Below the pieces are notes generated by a model. It had not been told where the DNA came from, made no database searches, and was given only the letters and a program-made list of their open reading frames with translations. From Castanea sativa (Eukaryota; Streptophyta; Magnoliopsida; Fagales; Fagaceae), in the NCBI RefSeq assembly GCF_040712315.1, contig NC_134019.1, positions 32,613,373 to 32,677,372 of the forward strand: a stretch of DNA of 64,000 nucleotides, written 5' to 3'. Made by a program: the position numbers and the translations under genes. Below, in pieces: positions 47,265-58,362 of this stretch (the first letter of the stretch is position 1; the number at the start of each line of letters is the position of its first letter).

Positions 47265-49780
47265 CTAAGCTTGGGGAGAGGGGTCTTGGAGGGAGCTGCT
47301 ACCAGCCTCAGTGCTCTTCAGTTCCAGCTCAAAGGTAGACAGAACTTGCTTCCCTTTGTCTGTTGAAGGAACGAGGGGCTCCACGTTCTGAATTTGCTCC
47401 TTCTCGGCACCGCCACGCTCGTCCTTCTCTTTATGGGAACCTTCAGGTTCTGTAGGATCAGGAACGAGTTCTTGCACCACAGGAGGAAGGGCAGAGGAGG
47501 CAACAACAGGAGGGTCTTCTATCTCCTGTATGTCTAGGGGAAGCCAAATGTTCTCGGGCTTCCTCAGCTCGGAAGCTTGAGGAACCCCTGCTGCATTCAT
47601 GGCCTCTCCCAGACCTATTGACAGTACTCTCGGCACAAGGCCGCGAAGGCTTCTGTCAACCGCTCTTGTGTTGCATTTACTCCCTCCTGATAGCTGGCCT
47701 TCTTCGCGGCCTCCAGTGCGTGCTTATGGGCGCGAGCCTCCTCCTTCGCCCGCGTAAGCTCCTTCTCCAAATCAGAGCATGCCCGTTGGGCTTGAGAGAG
47801 CTCGTCGTCCTTTTGGCGAAGAAGCTTACGTTGCCCCTCCACTTGGTTTTTCATCGTCTTTAAGCTTGCCTCTGCACCATTCTTCTCTCTTTTTAAGTCG
47901 GCCAGCTGCGATGTGATCTTCCCATTCTCTGCTAGGACCTGGCCTAGGGACTTTTCTACCTCTAGCCGTAGCTCTTGTTCTATCCCAGCGCGCTTCCGAG
48001 AATCCTCCACGAACTTCTCGGCCCCGAAAACTTCTTGGATGGCCTGCAAAAAATGTCAGGAGGTTAAAATATGGTAAAGTGTTTACAAATGAATCTAGAG
48101 TACAAGTGTGAGGTGGAACTTACCAGAGCTAAATCCCTTTTTAATGAAAGGAACAACTAAGGCTGGCCCATCTTCTCCAAGGTTTCCATGTCCTTAGGCA
48201 GCAGAAGAGGACGCTCCAACGCCTCGGCCAAGTGGTGGGCATGGCCTTGTTGGATTGCCCTGATACTGGAGTGGCAGGGGATTGGTGCACCGTCCAGTCT
48301 TAGGTCAGGAGACCAGGTAGTCGGTGCTCGGCGCACTTCGGCCATGTCCCTGATCTCCCCACTCTCGACTGAGCGAGCCCGGCCTTTGCCCTTGTCTAGC
48401 TTCTGCTGCTGAGCTGGTTGTGGTTGTTGTCGTGGCTTCTTTTGCTTCTCGCCACCGGCCCCCTCGGCCTCTACCTTCCTTTTCTTCTTCGGATCGTCGG
48501 CAGGAGGTTTGGGGTCGGCTGGAGGAGGGGGTGGTGGCAAGGCTGGGGGAGCTTGGGACCCCCTCGTTCCCTTTTTGGCCACTCTCGCGCCTCTCGCGGT
48601 CATAAGGTCCTTAAGCTCGTCCATGTTTTCCTCAATGGAGCTATCGTCTGGACGCGCTATCACTAAACCCGCGATCCCAGAGGCCTCGGCTGCTTCTTCT
48701 TCCTCGTCGGAAAGAACAATGAATGGGTTTCCACGAGGTCGTGGGGCGTCCTCGAATCGAAATTGTTCTATCTCCTTGTCTAACGTGTTCGAAGAAGACA
48801 CCTGCTCCTCTAGGACAACAGTTGCCTGAGAGTGCGTAGCGAGAAGGATCGCAGCAATCGGTTGTGAGTACAGTATGGTGTGGGGGTCGTCAGGAAGGTC
48901 ATGGTCGGCCAGGAAGTGTGGTCTGGCTACATGAATCCTTCTACGCCGCTGGTCACCGGCAATAATGGCGTTCTCGATCTCCTGGAAGTCCGAGGAGATA
49001 GGGTCGTACCCTAGTATCAAATGAGCCGCCCTAAGTTGTAAGTCTGCACTTACGAACACTTCTGAGCGAAGCACTCTGTTCAAATCTGCGATGTTGCAGT
49101 GGCTCAAGTGGGGGCGCACGTGTTGTTTATCTGCAAAGAAAGACACCAAAACAAACAAACATGGTCAGATTCGTAGAACATGTAATAAACTAAGTCAAAT
49201 ATTTTGTAAAGGCAAATGACATTCTAAGATATTTAGATGGAGTTATGGGGCGGGAAGTTAGATCCTAAGGTGTCGCACCTAGATCTCCCCATTCAACTGG
49301 GCAGTGGGGTCCGTCGTGCCAGTTGCCTGAGACGATGAGGTAGTCGTCCTTCATGCCTTTATTGGACTTGGGCAGACAGGAGATTAACCTAACTACGCTA
49401 GAGCGAGATTTGATATAGTATCCTACTCTAGTGAGTTTGTGGCATTCGTACATAAAAGCGACATCATGCCAGGTGAGGTTCAGACCCATCTGCTCGTTTA
49501 GAGCGTCGACGCTTCCTAAGACTCTAAAAACGTTGGGAGCACATTGATCGGGGCACAACCGGTGGTTGCGGAGGTACTCCCTAGTTACGCTTTTCATTGG
49601 GAGGGTCATCCCACCTTCTACGAAGGCGACCATTGGGATGATGACCTCTCCGGTTTTCCTAGAACCGGCCATGGCTTCCGCCGGGCAGTATTTTAAACCT
49701 ACGTCGCTGGGAATGTGATGCTTAGCTCTAAAACCTTCCATCCCAGCGGCGGTATCTACTAGACACTTAAATTTTCCCAT
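47265..49780 (-). pseudogene. Antisense spliced gene of the Tat element, coiled-coil protein with NLS
   Basis: Opposite to gag-pol. Exon 1 49279-49780 (from ATG, MGKFKCLVDTAAG), exon 2 48124-49130, exon 3 from 48043; all borders are GT-AG (acceptors 'tttctttgcag' and 'ttttttgcag'). Exons 1+2 total 1509 bp, exactly 503 codons. The join gives PVEWGDLDKQHVRPHLSHCN without shift. Exon 1 resembles the 'putative plant transposon protein' type N-domain. Exon 2 has acidic (DEEEEAAEA), Pro-rich (PALPPPPPPAD) and PKKKRKV segments. Exon 3 is a long coiled coil. Breaks: TAG 48157-48159, TAG 47615-47617 and a one-base loss just after. Antisense ORFs are known in Tat elements such as Grande; the role is unresolved. 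Confidence 0.75.
48472..48492 (-). other. SV40-type nuclear localisation motif in the antisense protein
   Basis: Codes for PKKKRKV exactly, between a Pro-rich stretch and a Gln/Lys-rich region. By resemblance this would be a monopartite nuclear import signal; chance or convergence explains the identity. Confidence 0.6.
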
Positions 49781-50286
49781 TAGAAAGGAACGAAAGACTA
49801 AGTTCTAAGAGGGAGAACGGTTAAAAGGGGAGCCGAGGACAGGATCTGAGGAGAATGGGTTAAGGAAAAAGAACAAGCACTTACAGATTTGAAGTTGTGC
49901 GAATTTCCACGGATTTCTGCAGAGAAAAGGTGATTACTGATGTTTTGATGGGATTAGCTTCTGAAGAAATAAATGAAGGCGCAGGTTCCCAAAGCGTCAC
50001 GACGTGCGGGAAAGCGGCCTCGAAATTGTATTCGTTCCGCCCAAATTTTCAGGGGGTAACAAGGGCCGTTGGATGCTCATCTCACTGTTGAACGTGGGAG
50101 ATAGGGTGTAACTTACGGTAATAAATGCGCGCGTTTTTGAAAATAAAACCGCCAAGTGGCATCCTCTGGAACATGAAACGATCTCTACACGCGCAGTTAT
50201 TTACAAAACGTGTGGGGTAAGTTTTCGTTGGATCAAAACCCTATTTTTCTCCTCGGATGCTAAAAAATAGAGTTTTGAGGGGCTAT

Positions 50287-51034
50287 TGTGGGGAGTAAAG
50301 GACCCAAGCAGGCATTTGGGCCTTTGGGCTTTAGCAAGGAGAGCCGAACTGCTCTTGAGCTAAGGATTTGTTAGTACTGCGAATCGGCCCATACGCCGAG
50401 GGTCCGAGGATACAGCTGAGGGTGAGTTTCTCCTCAAACAGATCCAAGGGAACTCGAAGATTCACTACGAAGGTCAAGACAGAATTCTGGAAAGACTGTT
50501 GGTTAAAAGGGGGAAACCCTGAACCTTCTAGATACACCGGTGTTAGAAAAATACCAAGAGCAAAGGCTGCCACCTCCACATTAAAGACTCTGCACCTACC
50601 TCCCTGGTCGCATTAATGGGGAAGTGACCCCTGAACAGTAGAACTGAAACTTCTGGTCACTATTCAAAGGTACTAAGAAAAGAAATATCTAGAGGGGGTT
50701 TGAGCAACACGTGGATAAAGCATCAGGAAAGGAAGTATTTAAGGGGGGTGAAGGCCAAAGAAGAGGGAGTTGGAAAAAAGAAAGAAATTAAGAATTGTAA
50801 TCTTTAAGAAAGAAAGAGAAATAATACGGAGTTAGTCCTCGGCTTACGTCCGAGGAGGACTTTTTGCAATTATCATTTGTTATTTACAAGTGTTTGTACG
50901 CCAAAGCCTATTATCAAGTTCTCAGTACTTTTAGTCTAGATTTCAAGCCCACACTCTACAAATTTCATTGTTTAAGGCTCATTGGGCCTAAGCCCATAAT
51001 TTTCTTTGGGTCCAGGTGCAATTGTGCACTTACA
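50287..51034 (+). repeat. 3' LTR of the Tat element
   Basis: 748 bp, about 97% like the 5' LTR by eye, preceded by 'ttttgaggggctat' (polypurine tract) and followed by the target duplication GTAAG. Confidence 0.95.
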
Positions 51035-51069
51035 GTAAGGACAAAAATGTGGTTTTCGCCTTTTTATTT

Positions 51070-52443
51070 TTATTTTTGATACAAGACAGAATTCTACTTT
51101 AGCCTGAAGCTCCCTCCTGAAGACTTGAACCCCAGCCTTTACCCCTACACTCCACAAACACTTATACTTGTGGAGTGACCATCACACCTAGGGTGTGTGG
51201 TGGTCTGTTTATTTTTTGAATGGGTAGAAGATGACAACATTTTGTAACTTTTAATGACATTTTTCTGGTTTAAAACCACCCATCCTTCACTTATATATGT
51301 AAAAGAAAGATATTAGACATACTATAATTTTTACTGAATTCATTGTCATGTTTGTTTGTAAGATTATATATATTTTTTCTTTTTATATTTCATATTTGGA
51401 ATTGAGTTTGATGCTAAAAGAAAATATATTATTTTTATTAGTAAAACACAATGTTGTGAAGAACAAGAATCTAGCTAAATAATTATTTTTGTATTATGTA
51501 TGTCATTCAACAATATTATACTACAGTTTCAATGAATTTACCATGATTTATAATTTATATTTTGTTATTATTTTTTGGAGGAAAAAAATGATGTGATATT
51601 GTATTTACAAATGTAACAATAATTTGAGAAAAATAAATAATTACTATAAGATTCTTAAGAATAAATCAAACATAACAATTTCATATTCCTATGAATCTTA
51701 TTAAATTCCTAATCAAACCAAACATAGGAACAATTAGATTATCAAGCATCCAAATTACTAGGATCACTTCTCAAGAATTTGAATTGGATGCCGGTGGTAA
51801 CATAGATTCCTGTAACATGTTGATATAATTATTGGTCTAATTAGAATTGATACTATCCCTATATTGGAGCTTGTATGTGTTTGAAGGCTTTTATTATTGT
51901 CCAATTTTACTTTGGGAATGGAAATTGTTTAGGTTTGGAGCAATGAAAAGTATGAGAGTGTGGAGCACATGGTGAGAGTGAACTCACAGAGGGAATAGTT
52001 CTCTATTCCATTTTTAAGCCCTTGGAAGAGCTTACAAATGAGCAAAATCCTACTAAATATGAACATACAATTGGGTTGAGTTTATAAATATTAGAATGCG
52101 AAGTAATTTTCAAAAACTAAATGTTGACAGCTTGCAAATTAATCATTTCAAGATATCAGAGTAAGCCAGTCGGAGGTAATATTATCTATTGGGACCAATA
52201 ACCTTTAAAATTCAATAGAGTACTACTTTGTACACACAAATAAGCAATTCTGTGATTAAACATGATTCAATCAATTTTCCTTATATTGTAGAAGGTTAGA
52301 GATACAAATTTTATTATTATTGAAACATTATCATTTTCATAGAGAGCCTTGTGCCATAATACCAATGGCTTATAAATTACAATTCTCTCTCTCTGATTAT
52401 AATACATTGCTAGTGAATCAATGTCCCATGCATTGAAAGTGGA
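51070..52443. other. Non-coding DNA between the MULE and the methylesterase pseudogene
   Basis: AT-rich without a supported gene. From about 52330 it matches the 3' flank of the intact methylesterase gene (about 35290 onward). Confidence 0.5.
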
Positions 52444-53092
52444 TTAAGAATATTTCTCAGCAATGCCTTGGGGATGAGACCAAAGCTCTATTGTCTTAAA
52501 CATCATGACCATGTGATCTGATCCTTTGATCTACACCACATCATTGGGTGGATTTCTCTCAATCATCCACAATTGAAAATCTCTCCTTATCACCTTATCT
52601 TTTTCAACTATGATGTAAACCCTTTTAACTGACCCATACTTCTTAGTAGACAGCATTAGCTGCTTTGACAGGTCTTCATCACTAAACAAACGTAATGGTC
52701 TCAACAACAAGGTAGCCAGTGTCAAATCCTACAACAAATTGCAACATAAAATGTTAAGAGCACTTGTTTGAACATGATCAGAAGGTTGACATGTTAGTTT
52801 CAAAAAGAAGTTTTGGAAAAGAAAATGCATTTCTTACCTCAATTGGACTAAGCGGGAACAAATCTGATGCCGAGTACAAGGACCCGAAGATGAAAGTAGT
52901 TGGAGGGTTGTTTGGGCCTTGGTCATATGTATAGGGATTGTCAAGCTGAGGGCCTTCGTTGGCTCACTCTCTGTAATAATAAGATAAATCAGTGTCAAAA
53001 GACTCAAAACTCAAAGAGTGGGGTTGGTGTTACAAGAGTGAAGTGAAAACTTATTTCTAAGGATCACATATCTGATATCACCAATTTAATAG

Positions 53093-53133
<41 letters not shown>

Positions 53134-54056
53134 AGAAAATTCAATAGAGTATTCAAAAAATTTAATAGAGTTGATCACTAACAACTATGAATTTCTAATC
53201 ATGAAATTTGTATAGGTAAATAGTTTTTTTTTTTTTTTTTCTTTCAGAATCGGAGAGGTAAATATTAATAATTAGCCAATTTCATAGAAATATATATAAT
53301 AATTATATGATGAGATATTTTCTTAAGGGTGGGTTTAGATTTTTGCCATCCTAAAATATTTTTGGCCCAGTTATAGCTTCAACAAGAGCTCATATTTGGG
53401 CATGGACATTGCACAACAGTTCAAATCTTGTGGTTAATATGCCAACTTGGCCTGAATCTCAATGGTATTTTAAAGGGTAATGAATTTTGTTGGAGAGAAA
53501 TTGCAAGTGTAATAGGGTTACATTTACTTCTATTTGATCTAATTATATTATATTGAACTTTATCGTTAAAAAAAAAAATCATTTGAAAAAAAGTTGCAAG
53601 AAGTACCATTTGATTGAGGGTGGAATAGTTGAGGGTCAGCCCAGGCATGAAGGTAGTGGCAAAAACAACTACAGAAATCTTACTTGGAAAATCTTCCATG
53701 GCTTGAGAAATTGCATATCCACCATAGCTAAGACCAACAAGGATTACTCTTTCATGAAAAGGAAGAGCTTCCATGAAGTCCCTCAAAGGCTTGAAATAGT
53801 CAGAACTTGATTGGAGATCATTTGCCTACAGTGGGTTGATTCCAGAAGCACCTAAGTCTAGTGCAGTGACATTGTGCCTTGAAGATTTTAGCAGTGTCTC
53901 AAGCTTGTACCAAGACCAAGCTCCAAGGCATGCTCCATGAATTAGCACAAAGTGCTTGCCAGTTCTTGGTGGCTCCTCCTTAGTAGACTCAATTCCAAGA
54001 GATGAAAGAATGATAAAGAAAGAAATTAGCATGAAATACTTCGTACTCAGCTCCAT
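52444..54056 (-). pseudogene. Methylesterase pseudogene, tandem paralogue of 35404-37665
   Basis: Same exon structure: exon 1 53607-54056 (one extra codon in the signal-peptide region), exon 2 52838-52970, exon 3 52444-52728. Breaks: TAG at codon 77 (53826-53828, where the intact copy has CAG); exon 2 is 133 bp instead of 132 because of one extra G ('ccaacgaagg' versus 'ccaacaagg'), shifting the frame; TAG at 52531-52533 (GAG in the other copy), between the Asp and His of the triad. The nucleophile motif is GLSYGG rather than SHSLGG, and the C-terminus is four codons shorter. Splice sites and the TATA box are retained, so it may still be transcribed. Confidence 0.9.
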
Positions 54057-54587
54057 ATTATGTTTTGCTCTTCCTATGGACACAAATTGTCATGGGTTTT
54101 ATGTAGTTATAAAGAGGTAGGTTTTGATCATGACTCATCAACTTTCCAATGGGCTAGTTTTTCCTTGATATATAAACATGCAATTTAACCAAATAATTTT
54201 CTTTTCCCTTTGTTTGAATTTGACTTTGAGATCTTTGATAAGAATTTTGAAAAACTTGTCACAAAACAACACAAAGGTTAATACTTCTCAAACAGGTTTA
54301 ACAAGTTCAAATGATCATTAAGTATTATTTAATTTCTTTGTGCAGTTATCCAGTACACAAATTATCATTGATTTATAAACAGGTAGATTCTGACAATGAT
54401 CACCTATTCTATATTCTAATGGGCCCACGTTTTCTCATAAAAAATGTATGCAAATTTGAACTTTGATATTTGAGAACAGATTTTGAAAGTCATAGCATGC
54501 AAGTGTGGCTGCTTGAATTTGATCAAACATTGAACAGTTAGAAGATGCCAAGAGAGTTTGTAACTCAATTACATTAATTAATCCATT

Positions 54588-56598
54588 TGTGAGGGCCTTT
54601 TTTGCAAGTGTTGGGCTGGGCTGCCTACTGCAACACTGGGCCCAAAGATTTTTGGATCAAGGAGTTGGGACCAGTCCAATAGCAAACCTTCTTGGTCCGG
54701 CTTGCTAGCAAACTTTCTTGGTTCGGCTTGCTCGCAAACAATGCCCCTGTTGATCAGACTTTGGTTACACGTCCATGGTAGGCAGAACTGTTATATTAAC
54801 TACGGCTGATAGGTATAATAATGTCAGTAATGGAAATTCCTTTAGGATTCAAATAAAATAAACAGTGGGCTTTGATAAGGGGTACCCATTTTACAAAACA
54901 ACAACAAAACAATAAGTATTGAATGAACAACAACAAGCTTATTAAAGGAAGTAAATGTCAGTCTGCCGTGTTAAGTTACTGTCATGTCTAAGTCAAAAAG
55001 GAGAACCACCTTTTTAATGTGACTAATCTCTTATGAAATGAGAAATTAGCTGCTTTGAAGGAGCGGGCCTAAATGACTTGTATTTTGCAAGGTCCTCTTC
55101 TGTTACCAGAGAGCATGGGTTGAAGAGGGAGATGGAGATTGACCCATTCGGTGCATGTCTGCCACTCAGTTCTCTTTTTTTTCTTTTGCTTCTTCTCTCT
55201 ATTTGTTAATCATTTCCTTTCTTTCTTTTCGTTTTTACTCTCCTTTTTATTTTTTCTGATTCTCTCTCGGTTTCTTCTTGTTTTCTTACTCTCCTTTTGA
55301 TTCTAGTGATTATCCCTTTCCCCCCCAGAGGTTCCGTCTCCCTTCGCCGTGCTCAGCAAAGGCTCCTTATATAGCGCCAGCTGTGCTTGGCTTTTACCAT
55401 TTTAACCCTTAATCGTTTTTTGTCTGGTGTGGGTGTCCTTGTCGACCATCACTGACTGCTCGTCCCCCAGCCAGCGCCATTTACCTGCACTGGCTGCCCC
55501 TTTCCACCTCATCAGACAAAGAAGGCTCTTTTGTTTGCAAGCTTGCTGTGGCACCCTTACCTGCCATGGTGTAAGTACTCTCCTTCTCTCCGTCTCTCAT
55601 GGCATGCACCTAGTGGTTCCAACTCAGCTTTGCCTCTTTTGGGTGGTATGTCATCCCAGCAGGACATTGCTTCCAAAAGAGCTTGAGCTGGAAACACGAA
55701 AATGAGTCTTTTTCCTCTCCCCACCACCAAACCATACCCTCTTACCTCTGACCCATGACCTCACCATTTCCTGTATTGATTAGGTACATGCTAGTGGTGC
55801 CTGGGCCTTGTGCGTGCTTTACCTCCATGCTCATCCAAGTTCTACCCACTGCTCAGGTGTCTGTCGCGGTCTGAAAGTTAATCTGCCCCATCTGCTGTTC
55901 GCCTTTGACTTCTTATGGCGTGTGCTACTTTTTCTGACTTTACATTTATGTTTTGCTTCTCTTAGGGGTTGGGCCTTGCTCGTGTGTGGGCTGTTCTTAT
56001 GCTCCCAGCCCTTGTTATTTGTTTCTTGCCTCATCCCTCTACTATGCTTGCCGTGAGGTTTGCTTAACCCAAGTTTGCTGGGCCTCTCTGGGCTTTTCTA
56101 TTCATTCTTTTTCTAAAGACCCAATAAACTCCTTGGGCCCTTTACTACTTATGGGCTCCCTCATCCCACCTACTTTCCTTTGGGCATCCAAGCCCGTTTA
56201 CTTTCTTGGGGCATCCTTGGCCCTTTTCCAATTCTATGCTTCCCATGGGCTTTTACTAACTCCTTGGGCTTCCTTAGCCCAAGTGCTTCTTACTTCCTCC
56301 TTGGGGCTCATGGATTCTCCATTGCCCCTTACTTTCTTTACTTACATTGCTTTGGGCTTGCCGTGACAATCGTGGCCCATTCTTGCTTTTCTACATCTGT
56401 ACAGCCCATGAGTTTGTTATTTCTTTCTTCCGGGCCTTCTCAGACCCACTTACTTATTCAGGGTCCATTTGCTTGCTTTGTGGACCCATAATCCATTATT
56501 CCTGGCGCTTGGGCTTAATGACATTTTCTATCCTACTTTCTTCTACCCACGTCTTTGGGCTTTTCCTCCTACTGGGCTTCTAAAAATGAGCATCTACA
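54588..56598 (+). mobile_element. Large solo LTR (2.0 kb), TSD CCATT
   Basis: Starts TGTGAGGGCC, ends GAGCATCTACA and is flanked by exact CCATT (54583-54587, 56599-56603). The sequence is rich in 'gggcc/gggctt' motifs and long pyrimidine stretches, with no retroviral domain. The overlapping ORFs in the right half are low-complexity by-products. It sits just beyond the upstream region of the methylesterase pseudogene. Confidence 0.85.
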
Positions 56599-56603
56599 CC
56601 ATT

Positions 56604-56965
56604 TTTTAAGGAGAAATAGGGTTAAAAAAAAAAAAAAAATCAAAGATTCAAATCCACTCACCCATTTCTTGTAACAATTTATAATAGAAAAAGAACTTGA
56701 TTAGAAGATAAAAGAAAGATATTAAGAGTATTGTAAATTTTACCATATAATCTATAAATCTATGTATGAATTTTTAAATAAAAAATAACTAAGAAATTTA
56801 TTTACCATATTAATGTTAGAGCAATTTCATTAATTATCATGTTAGTTTGTAATTATATGTAATAAAATAGGTAATACCTTTAGTGTATATTTTTTTTTTT
56901 GGGAGAAGTATTGTCCCAAACTTAATTAATCATTTAGTTCAAATACCCTAAAAAGTATATATTTA
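56604..56965. other. Non-coding, nothing recognised
   Basis: AT-rich DNA between the solo LTR and a MITE; no feature supported. Confidence 0.5.
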
Positions 56966-57208
56966 GTACCCGTTTGGGTACTAATGAAATGGGACGCGAT
57001 TGCTTTTCCTTTTTTTTTTTTTTGAGTGTTTTGTGGCTGTGGTGGCTTTTCCAGTGGGTCCCATGCACTATTTATGAGACCCACAAACTTCTTTTTTCAA
57101 CAAAACTTTCATTAAAAATGGGTCCTACTGCATTGTTCACACATTTAAAAAATTATTTTGCTAAATGCTTTCAGTTTTTAGCAAAATAAGCGATTTTTAA
57201 ACACACCC
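56966..57208. mobile_element. Short Harbinger-like MITE, TSD TTA
   Basis: 243 bp beginning GTACCCGTTTGGGTA and ending in 'aaacacaccc', flanked by TTA (56963-56965, 57209-57211). The TIRs are weak beyond the GTTT core, but length, TSD and the internal 'gggtcc...gggacc'-type pairings fit. Confidence 0.6.
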
Positions 57209-57211
57209 TTA

Positions 57212-58012
57212 GTGCACAAAATTCTCTTACATGATGTGGAACAAGTGGTTGGTAAGTAGCCTAACAACGTAAATTTTAGATTTTTTTAGACATCAAGTTT
57301 GTTGAAATTACTAACCTGGTATGCCCTAACACCAAACAATGACTTTAACTTCTCACCATTGTACTTTATAAACAATTCTCTCATATAAGGCAAATGGTTT
57401 CTGGTACCTGCTCAAGGCAAAGGACATTTACGAAATATTTTATGTTCGATAGCAGCTAGCTGGTTAGGTCATTAAATTTATAGAAGTTTTTCTTGTTTTT
57501 GCCAAGTAATTGAATGGAGGAGATTAATGGAAGAGTTTTATAAGCTTTGATCCCAAGTCTACCCTTGTGTTTGATAAGTAATTGAATGGTGGAGAAGAAT
57601 ATATAGATGGAATTATAAGCTTTGATTCCAAGCCTACCATGAAATAAGTACTCTAGCTTAAAGAAAATTGATAGGGATGAAAGTTGTCCCTAAAATCACA
57701 GCAACCAAAAACTGTCATTAAAGTTGATATATAGTACCACATATGTACAATTTCTATTTATATAAAAATCATATTATTATAATGCATATTTGTTAACAAT
57801 TTTAAACATATTAACCAATCATTCTAAATAATTTATAATGAGAGTCGCAGGGAAATATTCAAAATAATGATGATAAGATGGTTTATATGGAAGATAAAGA
57901 ATAATAAAGTTTCAGAATTTTAGAGAAGCTATAAAACTTATTATTGGTTTGTGTGACACAGCCTTCTGTGAGGTGTAATGAGGTGAAATACCAAAGAAAC
58001 TTGTGATACTTA
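57212..58012. other. Non-coding spacer with a short imperfect direct repeat
   Basis: A segment around 57507-57570 ('taattgaatggaggaga', 'ataagctttgatcccaag') recurs at 57570-57640. No gene. Confidence 0.45.
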
Positions 58013-58151
58013 AGAGTCGTTTGGTACGTGTGTTTAAATAATAGTTTTAAGTTTTTTTTGGAAATACGTGTGGGTGAAAAAGTGTGAAAATACGTGCAAT
58101 ATTGTTTAAAAACTAAAAACATGTGTTTAAACACATATACCAAACATGCCC
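58013..58151. mobile_element. 139-bp Harbinger-type MITE, TSD TTA
   Basis: TIRs AGAGTCGTTTGGTACGTGTG and, inverted, GGGCATGTTTGGTATATGTG, continuing to TTTAAA on both sides. TTA flanks at 58010-58012 and 58152-58154. Confidence 0.85.
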
Positions 58152-58157
58152 TTAGAA

Positions 58158-58362
58158 GCTTGGATTTGACTTTGAGATCTTCGATAAGAATTTTGAAAAA
58201 CTTGTCCCAAAACAACATAAAGGTTAACACTTCTCAAACAGGTTTAACAAGTTCAAATGATCATTGAGTATTCTTTAATTTCTTTGTGCAATTGTCCCGT
58301 AAACAGATTATCATTGATTTATAAACGGGTAGGTTCTGACAATGATCACCTATTCTATATCC
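58158..58362 (-). repeat. Third copy of the methylesterase upstream region
   Basis: Matches about 54217-54413 (upstream of the pseudogene) and, less closely, about 37805-37985 (upstream of the intact gene): 'gatttgactttgagatctt', 'aacaggtttaacaagttcaaatgatcatt', 'gacaatgatcacctattctata'. No methylesterase coding sequence follows; a kelch fragment does. Confidence 0.8.

Larger units (their letters stand above)
40051..51034 (+). mobile_element. Ty3/gypsy LTR retrotransposon, Tat lineage, with antisense gene; TSD GTAAG
   Basis: LTRs of 748 bp lie at 40051-40798 and 50287-51034, with exact flanking GTAAG (40046-40050, 51035-51039). The LTRs differ at roughly 20-25 positions by eye, so this is a fairly young insertion. 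A PBS (40801-) and a purine-rich tract before 50287 are present. Order: gag, protease, RT, RNase H, archaeal-type RNase H, integrase, 151-bp tandem array, then a spliced gene on the opposite strand. The extra RNase H and extra ORF between pol and 3' LTR are Tat-lineage traits (Ogre, Retand, Grande, RIRE2). Several in-frame stops make it non-autonomous. Confidence 0.95.
38194..51060. mobile_element. Mutator-like element (MULE) with long TIRs, interrupted by a gypsy element
   Basis: The left end GGCAAAAATTACATTTTTGT (38194) matches the inverted right end GGCGAAAACCACATTTTTGT (51060 inward). Flanks are TTTTTATTC (38185-38193) and TTTTTATTT (51061-51069), a 9-bp duplication with one mismatch. Inverted similarity continues for about 450-550 bp on each side, e.g. 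'gaaactattaaaataataat' near 38340 and its inverse near 39900, and a 'caaacacaaa.tgatttccagc' block near 38666 / 39460. Right-TIR sequence is split at 40050/51035 by the gypsy insertion. Without it the element is about 1.88 kb. It encodes no MURA-like transposase and is therefore non-autonomous. Confidence 0.85.

Noticed and set aside
55427..56583. Overlapping hydrophobic ORFs in the 54588-56598 region
   Set aside because: They lie in a solo LTR with pyrimidine-rich low-complexity sequence; no domains.
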